11,224 nucleotides of DNA from Eubacterium sp. (GCA_023663915.1 JAMPGN010000148.1:1-11224), one strand, 5' to 3'; positions 1 through 7,433 are shown, numbered from the stretch's first letter. Numbers and translations are program-made. Notes: a model not told the origin generated them from the sequence alone.

Positions 1-423
1 TTCCCTGTCCGGTAGATAATATTCTCCCGTGGATATGATATAACAGAGTGTCCCTTCTGTCACATTCTCCGCTGCATCTACCTCCTGAATTTTCTTCTCA
101 GGCTTTGCGGTTTCCTTCTGATAAGACTGCTGCAGTTGTTGCATACGCTCTTTTTCCGTATCGGAATATGCCCTCATAATATTGCCTGTTTCCACATGCT
201 TTTCGTCATCCTGTGTCTGGGCAGTATCCACGGAAATTTGTTCTTCTGTGTCAGTAGAGGCTGGTATGATATCCTGTTCTGTTTCTGAAATCCCAAACGG
301 CGCTTCCTGCTCTGTCTGTGCGTCAGTATTCTCTGTTTTCCCGCATCCAATCAACAAGAAAATATTGATAAGTATGAAAACTGCTGCATAAACTACCGCT
401 AATTTTGAAAATTTTTTCTTCAA
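1..423 (-). CDS. Lipoprotein carrying the same module as the two anti-sigma factors (partial, C-terminus beyond window)
   Basis: The frame is open from a TTG at 423 to the window edge (141 codons, no stop). The start is chosen because GAGAGG lies 8 bases upstream of the TTG and no ATG is suitably placed. The N-terminus is KKK-rich, followed by a hydrophobic stretch (about residues 8-26) ending in LIGC, a good lipobox, so the mature protein should be lipid-anchored outside the membrane. An acidic, Q/T/E-rich linker follows. Near residues 84-141 comes AYSDTEKER, then a QQSY segment, EGTLCY and TGEYYLPDRE, which match the modules at 104-180 of the adjacent anti-sigma factor and 99-176 of the second anti-sigma factor. 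It starts 54 bases after the anti-sigma stop, so it is probably the third gene of that operon. Its role is unknown; a ligand-binding or decoy partner of the sensor is an inference. Confidence 0.75.
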   Translation of the reverse strand, partial: MKKKFSKLAVVYAAVFILINIFLLIGCGKTENTDAQTEQEAPFGISETEQDIIPASTDTEEQISVDTAQTQDDEKHVETGNIMRAYSDTEKERMQQLQQSYQKETAKPEKKIQEVDAAENVTEGTLCYIISTGEYYLPDRE

Positions 424-477
424 ATTTTTATCCTCTCATTTCTTAAATTTATTTCCGCGAATAATAAGCCCAAGTGC

Positions 478-1377
478 CTAATTCGATTTATATGTGTACA
501 GAATACTTCCATCCACAGCATCAATAATATATCCATAAGAAGAATGGAGGTCCGGATTGCCAAAACTTACATCGTATACCACGTCCGCTTTGCTCTCCTT
601 CTCAAACGCTGCCCCCGAATAATCCGATGCAGCCGCCAGGCTCGCGCCGCTGCCGGAGCTGTCTGTCATTAATTCCAGTCCGTCCGCCCTGCCTCCAACG
701 TCCGTTTTTAACTGCTTTTTTGCGATTTCTACTGCTTCCTCCCTGCTGATTCCACCTGCGTCCTGCACGATTTTTTCAAGCTGCGCTGCTTTTGCCTGCT
801 CCGCTGCCCTCACATCTTGCGCAGATGATTCCTGCGAAACGGCGTAGCTCATCTTATGCTGGAAATCGATAATCTCCAACAACTCTTCATCGGTCATCTC
901 CGCTGCCGGCAGATGGAAAGTGCCTGTATCCCTGACATAGCAGAGCGTCCCTTCCGGCGCCGCCTTAGCATTGTCCACCTGTACGATGACCTTTTCGGGG
1001 AATGTTCCGTTCTCATATGCCTGCCTGAGTTCGGTTTTGCGTTCCTTTTCACTGTCAGAATACTCCCTTGAAAAACTGTCCGCCTGCACATCATGCTGTG
1101 ACTGCACCATATCATTAAGCCCTTTCATTTCCTCTACGGGAACGCTTTCCATCCTTTCTTTTACCACGCTTGTCACAAACGCCCGGACCGGAAAACTGAA
1201 TACTCCTGCTGCCAGCATAAGCGCTGCAGCAGCCGTCGCCATCCTTCTAAAGTTCCACACACCTGTATTCTTATTTCCATGGTCCATACGTTTCTGAATA
1301 TTCATAATTACCTCCTCTTGCATTTCCGATGAGATGTGTACCTGATCCATGACTTTTTTTACCTCATATTCGTTCAT
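478..1377 (-). CDS. Membrane anti-sigma factor with shared sensor module and PepSY-like C-terminus
   Basis: A 299-residue protein that should hold the co-encoded ECF sigma factor at the membrane. Residues 1-45 are cytoplasmic and charged, with no zinc-binding His/Cys pattern. Residues 46-68 form one membrane segment (MATAAAALMLAAGVF). The outside part has the shared module at about 104-180 (EYSDSEKER, LRQAYE, EGTLCY, TGTFHLP, EMTDEELLEIIDF), then an Ala/Gln-rich helical stretch. Residues 205-299 look like a PepSY domain: GGISREEAVEIAKKQL, then YDVSF and YGYIIDAVDGSILYTY. The ATG overlaps the sigma stop codon by one base (TAATG) and has GGAAGGAGG 6 bases upstream, showing translational coupling. 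Anti-sigma function is inferred from position and topology, since no named anti-sigma domain is recognised with certainty. PepSY may act in protease or ligand control, which is also an inference. Confidence 0.85.
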   Translation of the reverse strand: MNEYEVKKVMDQVHISSEMQEEVIMNIQKRMDHGNKNTGVWNFRRMATAAAALMLAAGVFSFPVRAFVTSVVKERMESVPVEEMKGLNDMVQSQHDVQADSFSREYSDSEKERKTELRQAYENGTFPEKVIVQVDNAKAAPEGTLCYVRDTGTFHLPAAEMTDEELLEIIDFQHKMSYAVSQESSAQDVRAAEQAKAAQLEKIVQDAGGISREEAVEIAKKQLKTDVGGRADGLELMTDSSGSGASLAAASDYSGAAFEKESKADVVYDVSFGNPDLHSSYGYIIDAVDGSILYTYKSN

Positions 1378-1853
1378 TATATGCCTCCTTCCATGCTGAT
1401 CGCATCCCGCATCTGTTTTCTTCCCCGCAGCAGCCGCATCTTCACCGCACTTTCCGTAATTCTAAGAATATCCGCTATTTCCTTGATCTGATATCCTTCC
1501 ACATAGTGCAGATAAATGACTGTTTTCTGCTTGACTGGCAGTTCGAGAAGTTCTTTTAATATTTCTTTTTCTTCCGGCGCCGCAAGAGTGTTTTCTACTT
1601 CATCGATGGAAACCTTTGGATGCCGGATTCTGAAACGTATCATGTCGCGGCAGATATTGGTAGCCACCCGAATCAGCCATGCCTTTTCATGTTCCTCATC
1701 ACGAAATTCCGGCTTCTTTTCCAAATAACGGCAAAAAGTATCCTGTATGGCATCCTGAACATCATGCTCATTGCAGAGTATGACAATACATACTCTATAG
1801 AGGATATCGCCGTATTTTACGACCGCTTCCCTTATGTCCTTCTCGCTATCCAT
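1377..1853 (-). CDS. ECF-type RNA polymerase sigma factor (first system)
   Basis: A 158-residue sigma-70 family protein of extracytoplasmic-function size. Region 2 spans about residues 10-80, with DVQDAIQDTFCRYLEK (region 2.1-2.2, core binding) and HEKAWLIRVATNICRD (2.3-2.4, promoter melting and -10 contact). Region 4 spans about 100-150, with LPVKQKTVIYLHYVEGY followed by the helix-turn-helix IKEIADILRITESAVKMRLLRGRKQ. There is no long region 3 and no C-terminal extension. The frame is open further upstream to a GTG at 1883, but the ATG at 1853 is preferred because AAGGAGGTG lies 8 bases upstream and the region-2 domain begins just after it. It is the first gene of an operon with the anti-sigma factor and the lipoprotein. 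Its regulon is unknown. Confidence 0.93.
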   Translation of the reverse strand: MDSEKDIREAVVKYGDILYRVCIVILCNEHDVQDAIQDTFCRYLEKKPEFRDEEHEKAWLIRVATNICRDMIRFRIRHPKVSIDEVENTLAAPEEKEILKELLELPVKQKTVIYLHYVEGYQIKEIADILRITESAVKMRLLRGRKQMRDAISMEGGI

Positions 1854-1877
1854 GTGTCTCACCTCCTTATCTGAAAC

Positions 1878-1903
1878 ACGCACAAAGCAACCAAAAGGTT
1901 ACA
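1878..1903 (-). promoter_or_regulatory. Putative ECF-type promoter of the first sigma operon
   Basis: On the minus strand TGTAAC (1903-1898) is followed, after a 17-base spacer, by CGTGTT (1880-1875). This resembles the TGAAAC/CGT promoters used by SigM/SigV/SigW-type ECF sigma factors of Bacillota. It lies 25 bases before the sigma start codon. AACC-TTTT-GGTT within it forms a small inverted repeat. Self-regulation by the encoded sigma factor is an inference from position. Such short motifs can occur by chance. Confidence 0.45.
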
Positions 1904-1944
1904 TCTATTTTCTATTTTTTTCTTCCAAGGATAAGTAATTTCCA

Positions 1945-1973
1945 TATACAACCGCCTTCCTTTGTGCTAAACT
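1945..1973 (+). promoter_or_regulatory. Putative housekeeping promoter of the GH31 gene
   Basis: TATACA (1945-1950, 4/6 to the -35 consensus) is followed after 17 bases by TAAACT (1968-1973) preceded by TGC, an extended -10 pattern. It would start transcription near 1980, giving a leader of about 90 bases before the GH31 start. It lies in the 218-base divergent region shared with the first sigma operon. No catabolite-response-like palindrome was seen there. Confidence 0.4.
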
Positions 1974-2071
1974 GTCTACAGATGCCAAAAGTTGCCATCC
2001 ACTTTCTTTATCACAACATCTACCGTTATTCATTCACCCCAAATGAACCATATCAAGAAAGGAATCTATCT

Positions 2072-4369
2072 ATGTTTGGAAAATTATTAAAATGTTCCAA
2101 AGACGGACAAACCATCACTTTACATTACGAAAAACAGACGGCATACCTGCATGTGCTGACAGACCAGATCATCAACGTATTTATTCCCTATTATACCGCA
2201 GAACACCGCTCCAAGGCGATTGAGGGCGATAAGGAACAGAGCGTTTCTTTCACGCTAGAAGAAGTCACGCCCTGCAAAGACAGTATACCGGATACCGTCC
2301 ATCCTACGGTGGATGCGGCGCGCTATATCCTGTCCACGCCTTCCCTGTCCTGCCGTATCCATGACGATTTCAAGCTGGACTTCTATGACGGGGACGGAAC
2401 GCTTCTTTGCACCGACTATCGAGGCAGCCGGATTCCCCGTTTTACTTTGTCGGAATCCTTAATCGAACTGATCCGGCTGGAAGGACACGATGTCGATCTC
2501 AAAACCGACGTAAACCACCCCGTACAGTGTGTCAAGACGCTGGACAGCGCGGACTGTATTTACGGGCTGGGCGATAAAACGGGGCCTTTGAATAAGCGCC
2601 ACTACGAATACGCGAACTGGAACAGTGATATCCCCGACCCCCACGAAGACAGTTTTAAGTCTCTCTACAAGAGTATTCCTTTTTTCCTTATTTTAAAAGA
2701 AAAAGGCGTCTACGGGATATTTTATGACAATACTTTCAAGAGTTATTTCAACTTCGGCAAGGAAAACAACGGCTACTACAGCTTCGGAAGCGATAACGGC
2801 AACCTGGATTACTATTTTATCGGCGGAAACTCCATGCCGGACGTTGTTGCCGGTTACACCTATCTGACCGGGCGTATGCCCCTGCCCCAGCGGTGGACGT
2901 TGGGCTACCATCAGTCCCGGTGGGGCTATGACAGTGAAGAGACGTTCCGCGACATTGCCGGGCAGCTTCGGGCAAATCGCATTCCCTGCGACGCCATACA
3001 TTTCGACATTGACTATATGGAGCGGTTCAAGGTGTTCACATGGGACAAGACTCGCTTCACCGATGCCAAGACTCTACTCCATGACCTGAAAAAGCAGGGC
3101 ATCAAGGCGGTCACGATCATCGATCCCGGCGTGAAAGTGGAAAAAGATTACGATATGTACGAAGAGGGAGTCGCGGGCGGTTATTATGCCAAGACACCGG
3201 ACGGAGAGATTTACGTCAATGCCGTGTGGCCCGGCGACGCGGTATACCCAGACTTTGGCAAACCGGAAGTTCGGACGTGGTGGGGAGAGCATCTTAGCTT
3301 TTATGCTGATCTTGGCGTGTCCGGCATCTGGAACGACATGAACGAGCCAGCAAGCTTCAACGGACCCCTGCCAGACGATATCGTCTTTACGGATGAGGAT
3401 AAACCCGCCACCCACGCCGAAATGCACAATGTCTATGGACACAATATGGCGAAAGCCACCTACGAAGGTTTCAAAAAGCTGACCGGCAAACGTCCTTTTG
3501 TCATCACCCGCGCCTGTTACAGCGGCTCGCAGAAATATACCACCGCGTGGACGGGCGACAACCAGAGCCTCTGGACGCACCTGCGCATGGCGATTCCTCA
3601 GCAATGCAATCTCGGCTTGAGCGGCATGCCTTTTGTCGGTACGGATATCGGCGGATTCGGTGCGGACACTACGCCGGAACTGCTGGCACGCTGGATTGAG
3701 GTCGGATGCTTCTCGCCGCTTTTCCGCAATCATTGCGCCAATGGAAGTATGAATCAAGAACCGTGGCTTTTCGGGGAAGAAGTGCTCTCCATCTACCGGA
3801 AATACGTGGAATTGCGCTATAGTCTACTTCCCTATTTCTACGACCTATGCCGGGTATGTGAACAGACTGGACTTCCCGTGCTGCGCCCGCTCGTGCTCCA
3901 CTACGAAAATGACATAAATGTCAGAAATATGAACGATGAATTTCTCGTCGGTGCGTCCCTGCTCATAGCTCCCGTGGTAGACCAAGGCGTCACCAAACGC
4001 CTCGTCTATCTCCCGGAAGGCGTCTGGTACGACTACTGGAGGCACAACAGATATCAGGGTGGACAATACTATCCCGTTGACGCGCCCTTGGACACATGCC
4101 CGATCTTCGTCAAAGCGGGTGCTATCCTGCCCAAAGCGCCCGCCCAGATGTATGTCGGTGAAATTCCCGATCCCGAACTGATCTTAGAAGTCTGGCCGGG
4201 AGAAGGCTCTTACGTGCACTACCAGGACAACGGCGAGGATTTCTCCTATCGCGACGGCGCCTACAACGAATACCTCTTTGAAAACAAAGGCGATACAAAC
4301 CTCGTCATTCGGAAACTTCATGAGGGTTACAAAGACTATCCAAATATACGCGTAGAATATATCTCTTAA
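2072..4369 (+). CDS. Glycoside hydrolase family 31 alpha-glucosidase-type enzyme
   Basis: A complete 765-residue GH31 enzyme that should release alpha-linked sugar, most likely glucose, from the non-reducing end of oligosaccharides with retention. The order is an N-terminal beta-sandwich (about 1-250), a catalytic barrel (about 265-590) and C-terminal beta-sheet domains (about 600-765). The nucleophile signature GIWNDMNEPASF places the nucleophile at D422, and WTGDNQS places the acid/base at D496. Other family residues are FDIDYM (311-316), R480 in FVITRACYSG and H554 in FRNHCANG. There is no signal peptide, so it is probably cytoplasmic. The start is the ATG with AAAGGAA 7 bases upstream; the frame stays open to an ATG at 1964, but that one has no ribosome site and adds 36 residues outside the family pattern. 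Exact substrate (maltose, isomaltose, nigerose, xyloside) cannot be told from sequence alone. No transporter gene is adjacent. Confidence 0.95.
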   Translation: MFGKLLKCSKDGQTITLHYEKQTAYLHVLTDQIINVFIPYYTAEHRSKAIEGDKEQSVSFTLEEVTPCKDSIPDTVHPTVDAARYILSTPSLSCRIHDDFKLDFYDGDGTLLCTDYRGSRIPRFTLSESLIELIRLEGHDVDLKTDVNHPVQCVKTLDSADCIYGLGDKTGPLNKRHYEYANWNSDIPDPHEDSFKSLYKSIPFFLILKEKGVYGIFYDNTFKSYFNFGKENNGYYSFGSDNGNLDYYFIGGNSMPDVVAGYTYLTGRMPLPQRWTLGYHQSRWGYDSEETFRDIAGQLRANRIPCDAIHFDIDYMERFKVFTWDKTRFTDAKTLLHDLKKQGIKAVTIIDPGVKVEKDYDMYEEGVAGGYYAKTPDGEIYVNAVWPGDAVYPDFGKPEVRTWWGEHLSFYADLGVSGIWNDMNEPASFNGPLPDDIVFTDEDKPATHAEMHNVYGHNMAKATYEGFKKLTGKRPFVITRACYSGSQKYTTAWTGDNQSLWTHLRMAIPQQCNLGLSGMPFVGTDIGGFGADTTPELLARWIEVGCFSPLFRNHCANGSMNQEPWLFGEEVLSIYRKYVELRYSLLPYFYDLCRVCEQTGLPVLRPLVLHYENDINVRNMNDEFLVGASLLIAPVVDQGVTKRLVYLPEGVWYDYWRHNRYQGGQYYPVDAPLDTCPIFVKAGAILPKAPAQMYVGEIPDPELILEVWPGEGSYVHYQDNGEDFSYRDGAYNEYLFENKGDTNLVIRKLHEGYKDYPNIRVEYIS

Positions 4370-4374
4370 CCAAA

Positions 4375-4424
4375 TTGGAGACAGCCTCGATGTATGACAT
4401 TTCTACATCGAAGTCTGTCTCCAA
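4375..4424. terminator. Bidirectional terminator-like hairpin between convergent genes
   Basis: TTGGAGACAG (4375-4384) pairs with CTGTCTCCAA (4415-4424), and TCGATGT (4387-4393) pairs with ACATCGA (4405-4411), leaving a small internal loop and an 11-base terminal loop. It starts 5 bases after the GH31 stop and ends 9 bases before the stop of the convergent anti-sigma gene. Neither side has a long T-run, so it is a weak or non-classical intrinsic terminator. Confidence 0.6.
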
Positions 4425-4432
4425 AATCTGTC

Positions 4433-6019
4433 CTATTCTTTCCCGATGCTCGACATATAATAGAAGCAGGTTTTCTCCGGAACGGCGAGAAATCTTTTGC
4501 CTAACGGATGTTCCTCGGTGCGATATTCGCTTGCCTTTGCAACCACAATCCTGCCGTCTAGAAGTGCACAAACTCTTGCTCCTTCCCAATCGCAGGGCGC
4601 ATCGTATGTCGGCAGAATATTTTCGGCTTCCGTATCTTTCAGATTATAAGTAAAAATGCCGTTGTATCCCCAGAACACGAAATCCGATTCCGCGCCCGGC
4701 GCAATGATATCGATCATGATCGTATCTTCCGGCAAGATATTACAATAGATCTCCTGCAATGCGCCTTTTTGCGCATCCAGGGAAGCGATCCCCATCTGCC
4801 GCCCCGACTTACCCGAATCCTCATATTTCTCGATATAAGTATATACCTTGCCATCCTTGCCGATTCCCAATCCGCCGTTTTGATTCAATCGATAGCCGTC
4901 GGGAGAAATCCGCGAGACAAAACCTCCCTCCCGGTCGAGCACGAGTATCTCACACTCCTGCGACTCTTTTTGATCCTTCAATCCTCCCACGCTTAAGTAA
5001 AGATACCCGTCCGCATCAACCACCATCTGCCTTGTATAACCTCTCCACTCCGACGCCAGGTAGGGTGACAGGTCGATCTTGCGAAGCAGTTTCCCTTCCT
5101 CACTCACAACCCATACCGTCAGTATCCTGTGCTCCGGGGCATTCTCGTCCTCCCACTGCCACAACGCCATATAAACATCCCCGTCCGCATCCTGGCACAT
5201 CGCGAGAATCCTCGTCTCCACGCCAAAATCATCGAAGAAAAGTTCGGAATCACTGCTGCCGATCTCCATCCGGTGCACAGAATTAAATCCTGCTAGAAAC
5301 AGTTCTCTCTGCCCTGCCGCAATCGTTAAGTCAAGTTCCAGCTTACCCGTATACGGGATCGTCAATTCCTGCGAAGGCTCATAGACCACATCACTCGCAA
5401 GAATCGTCTCGTCTGTCGCCTCAATCTTTTCTTCCTCAATCTCCGGCATCTGTGCCTCCCCCGCTGCAATCATCTCATTCATTTTCTGTAAACTGTAATC
5501 CCTCTTATATAGGAAATCAATGATCCGAAGTAATTCCTCGTCGCTCATCTCCCTATCGGGAAAGAAAAAAGTCGTCGTATCCCCTAGAAAAGCGACTCCC
5601 TTACCCTTATATTCTTCCGCCACATCGAGCATGGTCAGTTCGCCTTTCGGGAAACACGCCTCCTTCTCATAGGCTGACCGCAGTTGTTCCATCCGCTCCC
5701 GCTCCGTCTCCGAGTAAGGTCTATTGTAGTTGTCAAAACCAACCTTCGTAGTATAAATCTGCGTAAAATAAGTTTCCATTTTCTCTCGGTTCATAGCTTC
5801 CATCCGCTCCCGCAGAGCCCCCACCGAAGCAACAGCGGTTGCCGAAACAAGCATGGTCAGCGCCGCCGCAAGAAGCAGCCCCTTCTTCCAATTCATACGA
5901 AACCTTCTTTTATGAGGTTGACATAATATTTCTTCTATCCGAGCCGACAAGCTATCCGGCATGGCAATCTGTTCCCGTCCTGCCATACCAAACAATGTCT
6001 CTTCCCATCTATCTTCCAT
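4433..6019 (-). CDS. Large membrane anti-sigma-like sensor with shared module and propeller-like outer domain
   Basis: A 528-residue protein encoded directly after an ECF sigma gene. Residues 1-46 are cytoplasmic (PDSLSARIEEIL helix, then a basic KRRFRMNWKK stop), with no zinc finger. Residues 47-68 form one membrane segment. Residues 99-176 carry the module shared with the first system (PYSETERER, LRSAYEKE, TTTFFFPDREMSDEELLRIIDF). From about 220 to 520 there are repeated blade-like strands: DADGDVYMALWQ, VDADGYLYLSVGG, GKDGKVYTYIEK, with SEEGKLLRKIDL and LDREGGFVSRIS turns, suggesting a beta-propeller. The ATG has AAAGGAG 5 bases upstream and lies 23 bases after the sigma stop. The inferred role is to sequester the sigma factor until an outside signal is sensed by the propeller. 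It is far longer than typical anti-sigma factors (about 200-300 residues). Confidence 0.8.
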   Translation of the reverse strand: MEDRWEETLFGMAGREQIAMPDSLSARIEEILCQPHKRRFRMNWKKGLLLAAALTMLVSATAVASVGALRERMEAMNREKMETYFTQIYTTKVGFDNYNRPYSETERERMEQLRSAYEKEACFPKGELTMLDVAEEYKGKGVAFLGDTTTFFFPDREMSDEELLRIIDFLYKRDYSLQKMNEMIAAGEAQMPEIEEEKIEATDETILASDVVYEPSQELTIPYTGKLELDLTIAAGQRELFLAGFNSVHRMEIGSSDSELFFDDFGVETRILAMCQDADGDVYMALWQWEDENAPEHRILTVWVVSEEGKLLRKIDLSPYLASEWRGYTRQMVVDADGYLYLSVGGLKDQKESQECEILVLDREGGFVSRISPDGYRLNQNGGLGIGKDGKVYTYIEKYEDSGKSGRQMGIASLDAQKGALQEIYCNILPEDTIMIDIIAPGAESDFVFWGYNGIFTYNLKDTEAENILPTYDAPCDWEGARVCALLDGRIVVAKASEYRTEEHPLGKRFLAVPEKTCFYYMSSIGKE

Positions 6020-6042
6020 ACAAACTCCTTTCTCCGGCTTCT

Positions 6043-6513
6043 CTATGATTCCAGCATTGCCCTAAGCGCCCGCTTGCCCCTAGACAGCCTAGACTTCACC
6101 GTCCCCACCGGTATATGAAGAATCACGCCAATCTCTTTGATTGAAAACCGCTCATAAAAATACAGCATAATCACTTCCCTGTGCACCTCGTCAAGCTGCA
6201 TGACGACATCCCACAACTCATGGCTCTCCTCCCGGAATGCCGGCATGTATGCCTCCATGTCCTCCACCGGTGTTACCCGCTTATTCTTTCCGTAAATCCT
6301 CCTTGCCTCATTCGCGGTAATCTGCATAATCCATTGCCTAAACTTGTCCGGATCGCGCAATGTGCGCCTTTTTTCATATGCCATAAGCACCGCCTCGCTG
6401 ACTGCGTCCTCCGCATCCTGTCTGTTATGTAACATCGCAAGCGCCATCCGGTACATATTCGGCGCATACTCCCTTATATCCTGCTCAAATCTGCCCCGTC
6501 CTGTGTCGGACAC
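6043..6513 (-). CDS. ECF-type RNA polymerase sigma factor (second system)
   Basis: A 156-residue sigma-70 family protein. Region 2 includes RQDAEDAVSEAVLMAYEKR and DKFRQWIMQITANEARRIY (about residues 10-75). Region 4 (about 100-150) includes LDEVHREVIMLYFYERFSIKEIGVILHIPVGTVKSRLSRGKRALR, a clear helix-turn-helix. The start is GTG at 6513, with AAGGAGGTG about 6 bases upstream; no ATG is better placed. It is the first gene of an operon with the propeller-type anti-sigma gene. It differs clearly from the first sigma factor (for example VGTVKSRLSRGKRAL against ESAVKMRLLRGRKQM), so the two systems are not a recent duplication. Targets are unknown. Confidence 0.93.
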   Translation of the reverse strand: MSDTGRGRFEQDIREYAPNMYRMALAMLHNRQDAEDAVSEAVLMAYEKRRTLRDPDKFRQWIMQITANEARRIYGKNKRVTPVEDMEAYMPAFREESHELWDVVMQLDEVHREVIMLYFYERFSIKEIGVILHIPVGTVKSRLSRGKRALRAMLES

Positions 6514-6554
6514 ACAACCACCTCCTTCGACCTGTCATGAAGCGCTCCTATACA

Positions 6555-6583
6555 TAAGATCAAAAACCCCGCCCAAAAGTTCC
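6555..6583 (-). promoter_or_regulatory. Putative ECF-type promoter of the second sigma operon
   Basis: On the minus strand GGAACTT (6583-6577) is followed by a 17-base spacer and TCTTA (6559-6555). This resembles the GGAACTT/TCTGA pattern of RpoE-like ECF sigma factors and differs from the TGTAAC/CGT motif of the first operon. It lies 41 bases before the sigma start codon, so self-regulation is plausible but inferred. Confidence 0.45.
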
Positions 6584-6600
6584 CGCCTCCCCAAAATAAT

Positions 6601-6744
6601 TTCGGATATCCAAAAACACAATTCAATGATTCTCCCAAGACATATTTTACTAATTATCCCAAGACACATTTTCATGACTGTCCCAAGGCATATTCTAATG
6701 ATTCCCCAAAGACATATTTTCATGATTATCCCAACTAATTGTCC
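6601..6744. repeat. 24-bp tandem repeat, six units (four well conserved)
   Basis: Units begin at 6601, 6625, 6649, 6673, 6697 and 6721, with exactly 24 bases each and no insertions. The conserved core reads TCCCAAGACATATTTT in the middle units; the first unit is diverged and the last keeps only its first half. It lies between the CmpB-family gene and the second sigma promoter. On the minus strand each unit is 8 codons, is free of stops and reads roughly KICLGIIM. The function is unknown. Confidence 0.85.
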
Positions 6745-6775
6745 ACAAGGCAAACCACAATTCGCCTTGCGACAA
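6739..6775 (-). terminator. Weak hairpin after the CmpB-family gene
   Basis: TTGTC/GACAA (6739-6743 with 6771-6775) and AAGGC/GCCTT (6747-6751 with 6764-6768) form an interrupted stem starting 18 bases beyond the stop codon of the upstream minus-strand gene. It lacks a T-run, so termination is uncertain, and it overlaps the last unit of the 24-bp repeat. Confidence 0.3.
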
Positions 6776-6792
6776 TACAGACAAGGCATATT

Positions 6793-7359
6793 TCAATATG
6801 TGACCCCCACCCCATGATGCGGAACTATCGCACTATACGCCGCATCCGCCACAAAAAACATCAACAAGACAAGCCCAACCCCAATCTTTATGCGTACAGG
6901 GACTCTGCTATACAAAGAATAAAACAACGGACTAATAACCCACACCAGCAGCATTCCGCCTAGCCCAAACAACAAACTGCTCAAAAAACAAATCCTTCCA
7001 TGCAAATTAAGTGGCATTCCACTATAGTCCCACCACTTGACCTGCCAAGTCAATTCCAAATACCATCCCGCCAAATACTCCAACAACGTACAGATCACCA
7101 AAGATGACACGAATATCATAACCGGTCTATCCCGCCACTTGTGAAACAACAATTCCAACATAACCGCGCCCATCCCATAAATCGGCAGCCACGGACCGCT
7201 AAGAAACCCTCTATTGACATATGTGTCATCTTTAAAAAGATACAAAAACCCTTCCCAAATCCACCCAAACACCGCTGTCAGAAAAAATAACCACACATAA
7301 TACATGAAATCTGTTTTCATCCTCTCCATTCTAACTCGTTCCATTCTAATCCATTTCAT
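6793..7359 (-). CDS. CmpB-family (putative ABC-transporter permease-like) membrane protein
   Basis: A 188-residue integral membrane protein with about five hydrophobic segments (near 19-36, 55-75, 81-103, 122-146 and 155-176). The motifs NRGFLSGPWLPIYGMGAV, LLEYLAGWYLE, WWDYSGMPLNLHGRICF and LLFGLGG match the family often named putative ABC transporter permease CmpB (PF06541), whose actual function is poorly known. The ATG at 7359 has GGAGG 7 bases upstream; an internal Met at residue 14 is possible but has no better ribosome site. The N-terminus repeats the group RMER. No ATPase gene is adjacent, so a transport role is not supported by context. The reading frame continues past the TGA stop into the 24-bp repeat region. 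Confidence 0.85.
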   Translation of the reverse strand: MKWIRMERVRMERMKTDFMYYVWLFFLTAVFGWIWEGFLYLFKDDTYVNRGFLSGPWLPIYGMGAVMLELLFHKWRDRPVMIFVSSLVICTLLEYLAGWYLELTWQVKWWDYSGMPLNLHGRICFLSSLLFGLGGMLLVWVISPLFYSLYSRVPVRIKIGVGLVLLMFFVADAAYSAIVPHHGVGVTY

Positions 7360-7433
7360 AACCCTTCCTCCAGCAATCTATCTCAAGTGCATTGACTCTA
7401 TCAGTCATCCTATTTTTACTGCAAATCATTTGA

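Noticed and set aside
1854..1883. GTG start 10 codons upstream for the first sigma factor
   Set aside because: The strong AAGGAGGTG site lies inside this extension and fits the ATG at 1853.
1964..2071. Longer N-terminus for the GH31 enzyme
   Set aside because: The ATG at 1964 has no ribosome site and overlaps the putative -10 region; the ATG at 2072 has a good site.
3074..3757. 227-residue open frame on the minus strand inside the GH31 gene
   Set aside because: Shadow of the GH31 coding frame with no domain or ribosome site.
4759..5286. 175-residue plus-strand open frame inside the second anti-sigma gene
   Set aside because: Pro/Ser/Arg-rich shadow of the opposite gene; no ribosome site and no domain.
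6535..6789. 84-residue minus-strand open frame as an independent gene
   Set aside because: No ribosome site before its ATG, low-complexity repeats, and its end covers the putative sigma promoter; kept only as a finding about the repeat.
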